Assembly: GCF_028554725.1 (NCBI RefSeq) | Contig: NC_071671.1 | Location: 5,058,501 to 5,122,500, forward strand | Length of the DNA: 64,000 nt | Origin: Zeugodacus cucurbitae | Lineage: Eukaryota; Arthropoda; Insecta; Diptera; Tephritidae | Direction of reading: 5' to 3' | In this document: piece by piece, positions 22,577 through 33,180 of the stretch | How positions within the stretch are numbered: position 1 is the stretch's first letter | How the letters are laid out: every line of letters starts with the position of its first letter | Translations under genes and position numbers: made by a program | The notes under the pieces: model-generated | What the model saw: the letters and a program-made list of their open reading frames with translations, nothing else | Database searches by the model: none | What the model was told of the DNA's origin: nothing

Positions 22577-24705
22577 TATAATAAAGGTAGCCACCAATTA
22601 GGGTGTATACTTACTTCAAAAGTATACAAAATTGTTCTGAAGTGTATTATAAGCCGACCCTATACTCATATATTTTTTTAGAAAAACATAGCCTCAAAAC
22701 TTTCGCAGTGAATACATACAAAAGTCTAGCAAGATCGGCTATTAAATATTTTGATCGTATAAATAGAGAAACGATATTTTAGAGAGTGGATCAAATCATT
22801 GCAATATAAACGAAATCTTCAAAACATAACTGGAACGTCACTCCAAAAAACTATTCCAAAAAATATTAATCAGCTTCCTTGATCTTTCACGAGTTTTGTT
22901 CCAAAGAATTATCTTTGAGAGACGATCACCATATGATCGTTGGATGATCTTCCAAACGAAGGATTTTTGAGTTCTTGGCTTTATCTTGTGATCGTAGATT
23001 GCTTCTTGACATCTTCCTAATGCTATAAGAATTTATATATGATCTACGGTGCCCGCGCAACTTCGGTGTTCTTGGCAAAAAAAAAATTTGAATCGGGAGC
23101 TCGAGATCTTAGGCTTTCCATTATATTACAAAGCTTCGCTTATCATTATTAGATATAAGAATATTTTAGTCATATTAATTTCAAAATTATTTGGTAATAC
23201 TTCTCAGCTGACTGTTCCAGTTCGTAAATGATCGAGTGAGTAGACCCGACAATCTTGGAAACAATTGTCCCTCTGTACTGTGGACTAAGAGGTACAAAAT
23301 CAAGCTCAGAACAATATTTTCTTCTTTATCTTAAATATTCGAAAGAGAAAACGACCGCTAAATTTCTATTAATATTTTTGTTTGCTTCTAAAACGAACCA
23401 CCATTTTTGTACTCACTTAGTTTCCTTTCAAAACAGTGATTATTAATGGACATTATTAAGTAGCAACAATATGAGGTGCCTAATGTGGCATTAAAACGAA
23501 ATTGTTTAACTTATGACGCCGAGAAATGAATAGTAGACGAATGTAGCGAAATTTGCCTAAAACACGCTTAGCGAAAACCAAAAAAAAAAAAAAGAAGTCT
23601 TTGTGAGGTTATGTGCGGTTGTGAACCGAACAAAGGCGAGTGGGCAATATGAAATGTCAGCAAGGTCATTTGCATTACCATTTCCATTAACATAACTTAG
23701 TATTTTCGTTGCTTTTCATATTTTTATCAGACGGTGAATGGCAAAGGAACGCTAGACGAGATTTTGGCATGTTTTTCATTTTCTGTTTTTTTTTTTCAAT
23801 TTTTTTCTACTTTTATTCTACTTTTTTTTTTGAGTTTACGTTACGTTTTTGAACGTGTTGACATGTCGGCGAGTAATTGACGCCCTTTGCAGGCGACAAT
23901 AAAAGCCGCTCTCACTTAAGTACGGTAGAACTTGCACTATCAGACGAAATTATGGCAAAATATGGATAAAAAAATAAAAGTTGAAATTTAGATTACTTCA
24001 GTATTTGACGGCGAAAAGTCTGAAACTTTTCGGAACTACACTTAGAAACTTTATTTATTTTTTTTTTAAATGCATTTGCACTAAATAAATTTCCATAACT
24101 TATACGCACGCAACATTTATCATTTTATATACTCGAGCAGCTTTACAGCCAGCTAGACAGCCCTTTCCCGCTTGAAATCCACGAATTTCAATTAGAGACG
24201 CGCCCAAAAGCGCACAATTTTTGACAGTTTCATTGAATTTCTTAGCATTAATATAAAGCTGACATTTGAAGTTGATTTAAATGCCGACGCCAATACACAA
24301 ACATACACACACATAGACGCATGTGCGTAAACTTAGCGTTTCTTTATTGTAGCTGTCACTTAACAGAACTTGCTGTCTCAACCGCAAAGTAAAGCTCGCC
24401 GCTTTTTGATAGCAAATTCTCGCGACTAATGAAAAAAAATGCTGTTTTTGAAAATACCAGCTGAAAAGTGTCAACGCGCAGTCACTATGAAAGCAGCTGT
24501 GTTCTACGCACTGAAAATGATTGGAGTTCAGGATTTGCTGATATGCAAAGCCGCTGAAGGCACACAGCAATTTTAACTTGATAATAATAAGGTGGAGATG
24601 AAAAAATGTTGAGGTATTATTTTTCAAGTAGACAAGCAGCAGATTTTTTATGAGAGGTTGCTACTGTCTTTTAAGCTTAATTTTCTTTGCTTTTCTATAA
24701 CTTAA
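22577..24705. other. Gene-less interval
   Basis: AT-rich sequence. Several GATCGT/GATCAT words cluster at 22920-22995. Poly-A and poly-T runs occur near 23580 and 23790-23830. Open frames at 23049-23231, 23255-23446 and 24277-24627 (-) match nothing. Confidence 0.45.
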
Positions 24706-25070
24706 TTTTTATATTCTCGCAACGAGTTAGATATAAGGTTATATATATCAAAATGATCACGGTGACGAGAAAAGTTTAAATCCGGATGTCTGTCTGTCCG
24801 TCCGTCCGTGCAAGCTGTAACTTGAGTAAAAATTGAGATATCTTAATGAAACTTGGAAGACGTATTTCTGGGCACCATAAGAAGGTTAAGTTCGAAAATG
24901 GGCGTAATCGGAATACTGTCACGCCCACAAAATGGCGAAAACCGAAAACACATAAAGTGCCATAACTAAGCCATAAATAAAGCTATGGAAATAAAATTTG
25001 GTATGACGGATCGCACTATGGAGGGGCATATTTGTATGAAATTTTTTGTGGGAAGTGGGCGTTCACTAAA
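24706..25070 (-). mobile_element. Family A repeat, copy 2 (truncated)
   Basis: It begins TTATATTCTCGCAACGAGTTAG, so the GTTGCTAAGAGAGTA and ACATAACGGTTG segment present in other copies is missing. The CCGTCCGTCCGTGCAAGC tract, the GAAACTTGG block and the AAATGGCGAAAACCG block follow, and similarity ends near GAAGTGGGCGTTC at about 25067. About two thirds of the element is lost at the right. Confidence 0.75.
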
Positions 25071-27544
25071 GAGCTCATTAAATTTCTATATAATTGTATT
25101 AAGCTTCCTGTTTTGAAAATGGATGATTGATTAGAGATTTAAGCTTGTCTGGAAAACCAAGGAAGCTTGAGACTTCGCAAAGATACTTTTTTGTTAGGTT
25201 ATTATCTACAAGGAACCTTGGGCTTTCGCAAAGATACATTTTTGTTCAACTTGCCTTACGGAAATCACTACATTCGTCATAATACAGCTGGAAAGGAATA
25301 AATCCATTATGAGTACATGGACATTCGGACTAATCTTTGCTATGTAAAGCACCTTCATCTAACTTAATAACCCAACAAGCAATAATTATGATTCCTATAA
25401 AGTCAACTGGAAGGTCAAAAGTCATACAAATATCGTGTAAATGGGAGTTAGGGAAGTGCTGAACCGATTTGTATCTATATTATCGCCAAATTGTTGCCAG
25501 ATGACGGTCAGAAACACAAATTATATTGAAATAACTAATTCTCAGAAATTGTTCGACGCAGTCGTAATGAAGTCAGCATAAAGTATAGTGGTCACCATTT
25601 ACGTTAAAGGGGGTTTAGAAAAGCGAAATATTGTTTTCGAAAAATTTTAGATAAGAGTTGCCACATGTAAGAGACACTAGATCTTATAAGTATAGAGTGG
25701 ATATCTTCTTTAACGATGTTATGAAATTAAAATATTCAAATTGGATTAAGAAAGACCTTATATGAGAAGTAGGCGTGACTGAAGGCTTTTTTCGAACTGT
25801 ATCAGAGTATGTAATTTTAATGTTAGGGATCTAAATTATAGAAGAATTTCAGAAAATAAGTAGTCTCGCTCACTTTGCCGTATGCAGAACTTATCGTTTA
25901 AATAATTTATAAATTATGAAATACAAACTAGAAGTTGGCGTTGTCACGGCTATTATCCGATTTTTGAACTGATCCACATAAAGTGCAGTAATATTATTAT
26001 TGTAGATAAATTTAACATTTCTGCCGTTATTTGGACCATCTTAAGCGAAACTGAATCTGAATTTCATTTGAGAATTTGAAGTTAATATCTTTCACAATCA
26101 AATGCCACTCCGACAGTGAGGGAGTCAGCCAAAAATACATGGATAATCACAATGAATCGTAAGAAACTATTTTGCGTGATTATTGGAGTTAACTGTACTT
26201 TTTTGGCATGCCAAACGCGTCATTATACTTCCAACTCCTTTCTTTTGCCTACAACCACTACATTTCCACTTGTTCTTCAAAGTTCAAGCATATTTTGCAC
26301 ATCCCAAAAAAAAAACTGTCGAAGCTTCCTTTACATTATCTGAGGTTATTTATTTTTCCGCTTGTAAGCTTGTTGCAAGCAAAAACATTTGCTTGCTTTC
26401 ATTACTCCACACTCCAGTTGGAGTTCACTCGCTTGATAGCCTTTTGCTCGTTCCACTTGTCATTTCACACTTGTTTCGCATTATTTTCACATTGCCTTCC
26501 TGCCTTTCTCTCTCACTCTCCAGCCACAGAACCAACTGACATTTATGTGTGGTATGTTTCGGTGTGTTTGTGTGTGGGATTGCAAGCGTGTAAAAATACA
26601 ATAACTGACACTTGTTTGAAACAAAGAATGAACATTTCACAAAATGAATGTTTGGTAAATTTTTCATTTCAATTTTTGCTTCGATGCGTTTCTTTACACT
26701 ACTCACTCTTCATTCTTCATTTCGGAGCAGCAGCCGTCAGCTCTTTCACTTGTTAGCTGCATTATTATCTACGTGTAATATTATTGGCTTTTGTGTTAAC
26801 TGTTGCTATTGGTATTGGTATTGCAGCGCCGTTGTTTTTGTTGTTGTTGCTTCTCTATAGCTGTTGGCAACAAGATTTTTTTCGCCTCAGCAATATCATG
26901 CAAATACAAATTCTTTGACTTTATTAACTTCTATAACACTGTGTTCATGGCAATGAAAGGCAGTCAAGTCTATTTTCATTCGTTTTTATTGGTATGTGGC
27001 ACGTTGTACAATAAATAACTCGGAGCATGAAGATGCAACAAGCGATATAGCGTGGCTGAAGTTCCTCTTGCAGAAATGTCATGCTAATTGAAAATGATTC
27101 CTAAAAGAATTTGTGAGGTTAGATATTTCTTTGGAGAAAAAAAGGAATTTGGTATCTTGAGAGATCATTAATACACTCCTAACTTTTCACTTGAATACAA
27201 CTAAAACTCGTATCTACAACACCTGAGTAAAGCCTAGTTCACGAATATGATCCAAAGAGCCCAACTAATACCATAATCGACTTTGTAATCGAGAAAAAAA
27301 GCTAACAAAATTTCGATAAAATAGTGATACCATAATTCTTGTCTATCGAAAGTGAGACCGAGAAATAAGGAAGACATATAATGCTCAAAACGTATGACGA
27401 AGATTGTCGCGAAGGCAGAAACAGGGTGCTCTGTTAATTAGGGATCACAGTATGAGGGGAAACAAAAATCTCTAGTTATAAATTTCGAACCAGAGAATTA
27501 TAAAATTATCCAGTGAAGATGAGATATGGCATTCGGAGATCTGA
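25071..27544. other. Gene-less interval
   Basis: A short duplicated phrase, AAGCTTGAGACTTCGCAAAG / CTTGGGCTTTCGCAAAG, lies at about 25165-25230. Bases 26200-26860 are pyrimidine-rich and give overlapping frames on both strands (26208-26756 on +, 26425-26706 on -), which I attribute to composition. Confidence 0.45.
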
Positions 27545-27893
27545 TGAAACCGATTCCTTTATCCCCAGAAGATTACATACGTTCTACTAAACATATTGAG
27601 CATAGGAAATGAAAAATCAATTGGTTTTATATAGAGAAAATGTAAATAGAGAAAAGAGAGGATTCAAAAGAGAGAGATAGAGAGAGAGATTCTTTATAAG
27701 TTGGGAACTAACGTTTGACGAACGAAACCGATTCTTATATCCCCAGAAGATTACATACGTTCTACCAAACATATTAAGGATAGGAAATGAAAAATCAATT
27801 GGTTTTATATAGAGAAAATGTAAAGAGAGAAAAGAGAGGATTCAAAAAAGAGAGAGAGAGAGCAATACTCTTTATAAGTTGGGAACTAATGTC
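27545..27893. repeat. Recent two-copy tandem duplication (period 179 bp)
   Basis: GAAACCGATTC starts both copies (27545 and 27724), and GTTGGGAACTAA ends both. The intervening sequence is nearly the same, including TACATACGTTCTAC, AAAAATCAATTGG and a GAGAGA microsatellite. By eye, identity is above 90 percent, the highest of any tandem pair in the window. Confidence 0.85.
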
Positions 27894-29881
27894 CTTTCCA
27901 GCTTGCTCACCATATTATATGGCATATTTCAGACTAAAAATACAATATTCGTACACTACACGTAAAATTTGCTCAGTTGCTCTATTGGTTTGATCAATTG
28001 TGAGATGACCTTCATTCCGAAGAGACCTTTTTGAGAACTGAGACAACGAGACTATCTTCAAACACTAAAAATATACAAAAAGATAATATTTTAGTGATTT
28101 CTTCTTCTCTCCTTGTACGTCGGTATTTACATACTTTTCTCTCACACTGTTGCCCGAGCAATTCGCTCCCCACACGACATGCAGTCGAGCAGTCAAACTG
28201 TCAATTATTTCCAATATTATCTATAGCAAAACAATTTCAAAATGAAAAATTCTTCAAATGACAATTACAAGCAATCGCATTACAACAACACTAACAAAGC
28301 TTAGAAAAAGCACGTGAAGTCAACAAAGTAAATTGCTGAGGAAATTTTGTTTTAAGGTTGGCCACTGCTTGCGGCAAACAATGATACAATAATTTTTATA
28401 CTTTCTTACGGTTCGACTTCTACTATAGTTGTTGTTGTAAAAGAGAATGTGAGTGAGAACGAAAAAAGCATGAAAGTATATTTTTTGCAGACGACAACTT
28501 CGGCAGCATTCTTTGCATAGTTTTCCAGTCCATATAGAGGATCCACTTGGTTATGTGTGTGAGCATGTTCTTATGAGGAATGCAGTAGTTAAAAATGAGA
28601 GTACATGTTTACAAGAATTTAGTTAAAGAATATATGTACACATGAATACAAAAAAAGAGTGCGCCGAGGGAGTAGGAATGTCGTTAGGGTCTGTTGAATA
28701 TAATGAAAATTCTTCAAGCAGCAACTTTTACACTTTAGTGCGTCGCTTGAAGGAAACTACAATATGAAACTACTGGCATTAACAATAGCAACTATATTAC
28801 AACAATTGTACAACAAAATATTGGCAGTAAAATCCTTAAGCGTCATCGTCAAAACGAAGACAAGTTTGCCGGCATAACAACGGATCAGCTGAGCGGTTAA
28901 GGCGTGGAGTTACTGGAAATCAGGCAAAAGAAACACGAGAAACACAAAAACAAAAAATAAACAACATGAAAATGTCTTGTAAGTTTTTTGTTATGGCTGC
29001 TGTTGCCTTCCCCAGACCAGTCTACATGACGCGCTGCAAACACCCGCAGCCACAACTTCCGCTTTCTAAGCTGCTTTTGTTGCGTAACACTCAAGTGAGG
29101 AAAATCGAAAACTTAAACAACAAAAGCAAAAAAAAACTAATGTCTGGCTTTCACAAAACAACAATAACATTGAGACTGCAAAAATGAAGTTTGTTAAAGT
29201 CGCAACAAAAAGCTCGCATTTGCTTCGTTGGTTGGCAACACAAGGTGTATGCCGCCCGTCACATTGCTAACAATGCCAACGCGCGCTAAACAGTCAACAG
29301 ACGCGTTGCAATGACAACAAACAACGCAAGCAACAATGGCAACAGCCGCTACTGCTACTACTACTACTGCGTCAAACAATGCTTGCAACAAACACTACAA
29401 ATGTTGTTGGTATGCGGAAAAAACAACAATTGTTGCGAAAACAACGCTGACAGACAGTGTTGTGTTTTGGACCAAGTTTGAGAAATTTCTAAAAAATTAT
29501 TTTATTCATATTTTGCCAGAAATATTAAGTTCACTAGCAGCAGCCATCACGTGATGTCATAAGCAACACAATGTGACTTTAAATTGATCACATGATCACA
29601 TATCAACTGATCATAATATACACAAGATCACAAGCGGTTTGTGACTCAACTAACTGCCGCTTATTAAAGTCAACAACCACTGATTATTAATGTAGTATTT
29701 TTAGCAAAGAGCGTATCATTTTTGCAGAGATGATTTGTAGATATTCTCTCACAAGAAAACGTATTTGATATTTTTGACGCTCTCTGCTCTCACAAGAATT
29801 CTCTCCACGACTATTTTGTATGAAACGATCGTCTTGTACGATCTGTAGTCTAATGCAGCATTTGGTAAACGTTTTAACATA
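27894..29881. other. Gene-less interval before tRNA-Glu
   Basis: It is rich in CAA/ACAACA runs (28730-28830, 29290-29440). TGATCA-type words cluster at 29586-29613. Open frames 28966-29187, 29194-29391 (-) and 29336-29554 are low-complexity and overlap each other. No gene is supported. Confidence 0.45.
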
Positions 29882-29953
29882 TCCCATATGGTCTAGTGGC
29901 TAGGATATCTGGCTTTCACCCAGAAGGCCCGGGTTCGATTCCCGGTATGGGAA
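29882..29953 (+). tRNA. tRNA-Glu-TTC: tRNA-Glu (anticodon TTC)
   Basis: A 72-nt cloverleaf. The acceptor TCCCATA pairs with TATGGGA, with discriminator A. The anticodon stem TCTGG/CCAGA surrounds the loop CTTTCAC, giving anticodon TTC. The T arm has CCGGG-TTCGATT-CCCGG. Internal Pol III boxes A and B are intact, and a T8 run follows at 29956-29963 as terminator. There is no intron and no encoded CCA. It appears functional and stands alone in a repeat-rich region. Confidence 0.97.
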
Positions 29954-29955
29954 AG

Positions 29956-29963
29956 TTTTTTTT
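29956..29963 (+). terminator. Pol III terminator of tRNA-Glu
   Basis: A run of eight T starts three bases after the tRNA 3' end, the expected RNA polymerase III stop. Confidence 0.85.
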
Positions 29964-30073
29964 CCAATATTTGTATTTAATTTATATTCCTTTTAATGTC
30001 TGTGATTGAATATTTTATAGATTTTTTTTTATTATTTCAGATTAATTCTATTTTCAATAAATTATTTTTGACG

Positions 30074-30399
30074 TTAAATTTTTATAAAAAAACATAATTT
30101 AAAATTTTATGAAAAATCTATCTCATTTTGTACTATTTTTTCCTCTATTATTTCTTTTTATATTTTCAATATTTTATTTTTATTTGTTTTTTGCTAATTA
30201 AGTAATCAAATTTGAAATTATTTTTCATCTTAAATTTTTATTTAAAAAAAATTATTTAAGTTTTTATGAGAATTATTTCTAATTTTGAACTATTTTTTTA
30301 GTTTATTATTATTTTTTTCAGTGTTTTATTTTTATTTTTGTTTTTGCTATTTAAATATTCAAATTTAAAATTAATTTTTTATATTAATTTTTTTTTTTA
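30074..30399. repeat. Extremely AT-rich tandem repeat (unit about 155 bp)
   Basis: Two full copies begin TTAAATTTTTAT at 30074 and 30230; a third start appears near 30384. Shared landmarks are ATTTTG(T)ACTATTTTTT, GTTTTATTTTTATTTG or TATTTTATTTTTATTTG, and TTTTTTGCTA followed by a CAAATTT block. It lies just downstream of tRNA-Glu. There are almost no G or C bases and no coding potential. Confidence 0.7.
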
Positions 30400-32189
30400 A
30401 CTTTCAATTTAATTCCCATCCACTGTCACACTATACCAGCCGTGACTCAATCCACTTCAAACAAAGAAAATCATTTCACGGCTGTCAAATTTTCTATTAA
30501 AAACCGTTAGTTGGTTGCGCTGCGTACTATACATACAACGTCTGCAAGTCAAAAGTGATTGGCGGGATCTGTCAAAGTGAGTATGGCGCCGCATTCGGGA
30601 GGCATTTAAAGGAGTAGTAAGAAAATAACTTCAACCAGCAGAGAGTGGGGTTAGACAGTTGGAATGAGTGCGCGAAAGACTCTCTAAAGTCTGGTGTCGC
30701 GTCATGAACGAGCTGGTGTTTCAAACAATTGTTGCGTTGTGGTGTGAAATTGTTAGCCAACCGTTACTAAGCGAGAAAACAATAAACCATGTTGAAGAGT
30801 ATAAATTAGACAACTGCGGAAGGGAAAGGTTTAAGTGAAATTGTTTGGGTTGAAGGCGAGTTAATGAATTTTTACTGACACTTGCAGGATACTTTTCAAA
30901 TTTTAGTTAAATTTTATTTCTGTTGTAACAACTTTAAATATATTTTTGTTGAAAAGCTCTTCATTTCATTAAACTTGACATAAAATTTTATTTGATTTTC
31001 ACTTTTAATTACGAAATTTGTCGCAACCAACTTGTGTGTAAAAGTGAGTAGTAAAAGCGAAAGCAACTAAGCGAACGCAAATAATTAGTAAATGTGATGG
31101 CACACTTTAGTTTGTCGGTTGTGCTTACATACATAGATATATATATACGCAAACTAACGGATGCAGAAGTGTATATGAAACCCTCCTACATCCAACTACA
31201 CACACTTTACTAATGATAACTTGGCAAATGTTGTCCTTGTGCACATTAGTCAGTCACTCGCTCACTCGTTTAGTCACTCGACGCAGTCACTCAGCCAACC
31301 AGCGATGCCTGCAATGCCACTAAACTTATGATTTATGCCACAATTCGTAAAATTGCCACCAGTGAGTGAAGTTGGTTTATTTGCTCTACTCCCCCCCCCC
31401 CTGTCCTCGCTCCCTCCAAACAGTTTCACAAGCAATTCAACTTTTACAAAATTGCAATAATGACTAAATTAGATGCTTAAATACACATACAAATGAGAGT
31501 TAACTGTACATGATACGTATAATATCAACTCAAGTGTATTGCGCTCAAAAAGCATAAAATATAGGTCAAGTTTACACATGAGCTTTTACAAAGTGATTAA
31601 AAACTTGCGTTACCGTGCTTTAGACACATCAACCGTTACAGCAGCTCTGTACCTGTCAGTGTTAGGCGCAGCAGGCGTTGGTAGGAAAGTTGTCACTAAC
31701 TACATAACTAGCTAACTAACTAACTTATTAACGGGAAAATAGTGTTGCCTGTAGGAAATTTGGTGGGTGATTTTGGAGATTTTGTGGACTGAGCTTGTCA
31801 GATTACCAAGTCAGAAAAAATATTTTGAAGAAATATGTTATGGAGGATCAAATTTTATATTTGGGTTAAGTATCCCCTGAGATTTAAGGCTAGCAAAATC
31901 TGACTACTTAGATGTAGAATTCCAGTAGATGCCTTGCAGTAAGCGGTTCATAATATGAGCGTGTTGGATCGACAGCCGAGGAAGAATTTTCACTTTTTAA
32001 TTCTTTGCATCACTTGTGAATTCTTCAAATATCTTGAGAATAATCTTAGTAAAAGTTCAGCCCCATTTCTAATTGATGATCCCGTAAATTTTCCCACCAC
32101 TTTCATATATCTGTCTACTCTGAAAGATAATGATTTTATTCTCCATGTAAAATCGATATTGCGCCTCAGCATTGTAGTTCCCATCCGGC
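30400..32189. other. Gene-less interval
   Basis: It contains CACTCGCTCACTCG-like short repeats at 31249-31300 and an 11-base C run at 31391-31401. Open frames such as 31955-32230 partly run into the next repeat. No gene is recognised. Confidence 0.45.
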
Positions 32190-33180
32190 TTTTATGCTCT
32201 CGCAACAAAGTTGCTAAGAGAGTACAATAGTTTTGTTCCCAAAACGGTTGTATGTAACACCCAAAACTAAGCGAGTTAGATATAGAGTTATATACATATA
32301 CCAAAGTGGTCAGGGTGACGAGTGGAGTTCTAATCCGGATGTCTGTCTGTCCGTCCGTCTGTCTGGCAAGCTGTAACTTGAGCAAAAATTAAGATATCTT
32401 GATGAAACTTGGTACACGTGTTTCTTGGCACCATAGGTAGGTTTGGTTACGGCGCAAAATCGGACCACTGCCACGCCCACAAAATGGCGAAAACCGAAAA
32501 TTAAAATTTGGTACAAAGGATTGCTCAAGGAAGGGGCATATCCGGATGTAAGTTTTTTTGGTGAGGGTTCACAACCACGCCTACTTCCTATATACCAGAA
32601 CACTATATGTATAAAGTAAGCACTAGTGAAGATATCAGAACAGAACTTTGCATAAATACTGCATTTAGAGTGTGGCACCCCCTTTCTAAAAATCGCCCAA
32701 ATCGGAATATAGGTTTTCAAGGCCGCATATATCGAACATGAGGACCTCAGAACTTCTAATCTTTTTTTTTACCGAAAACATAGGTAAGTCTATAATTTAG
32801 GGTTTCCCTTTCAATGGACTTTATACCATATATATGACGAAAAATTAAATAAATAAATTGTATGTGATTGGCGTTCAACCGTTTAACCGTTTATAGCCGA
32901 ATCGATGAGAGCGCGCCACTCCTCTCTTTCCTTCGCAGTTGGAGATTCCAAGTGTAACCAGGTCGCTCTCCACCTGGTCTCTCCAACGGAGTGGAGGCCT
33001 TCCCCTTCCTCGGCTTCCTCCGGTGGGTACTGCATCGAACACTTTCAGAGCTGGAGTGTTTTCGTCCATTCGGACAACATGACCTAGCCAGCGTAGCTGC
33101 TGTCTCTTTTTAAATAATTTGAATTTAATAAATAAATTGCGAGAGTGTAAAATGTAACTTAGTCCTGCCTTACTTGTTAT
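32190..33180 (-). mobile_element. Family A repeat, copy 3, with a nested LINE fragment
   Basis: The left end is TTATGCTCTCGCAAC followed by GTTGCTAAGAGAGTAC. The right end is TTGCGAGAGTGTAAAATG then the reverse complement of ACAAGTAAGG. The terminal words GCTCTCGCAA and TTGCGAGAGT are inverted copies. The usual GTTCGG/CCGAAC hairpin at the right end is partly lost. The middle is shorter than in copies 1 and 4. A foreign segment at 32861-33126 interrupts it. Confidence 0.8.
32861..33126 (-). mobile_element. 5'-truncated non-LTR retrotransposon 3' end, nested in family A
   Basis: Read on the - strand, it encodes a QRLRWLGHVVRMDE motif, then GGSRGRGRPPLRWRDQVES, as in the fragment at 16460-17336, and ends in a short non-coding tail. 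It is flanked by a 13-bp direct repeat AATAAATAAATTG (32848-32860 and 33127-33139). That repeat is single-copy at the same point of other family A members, so it is a target-site duplication. Only about 266 bp of the element's 3' end was inserted. Confidence 0.85.

Noticed and set aside
26208..26756. 182-codon frame on +
   Set aside because: It overlaps long frames in two other phases and one on the opposite strand, is rich in Ser, Phe, Leu and His from pyrimidine-rich DNA, and has no domain.
32310..32720. 136-codon frame on the - strand
   Set aside because: It lies inside family A copy 3, and the same readable stretches appear in other copies in different frames with stops. It is a repeat shadow.
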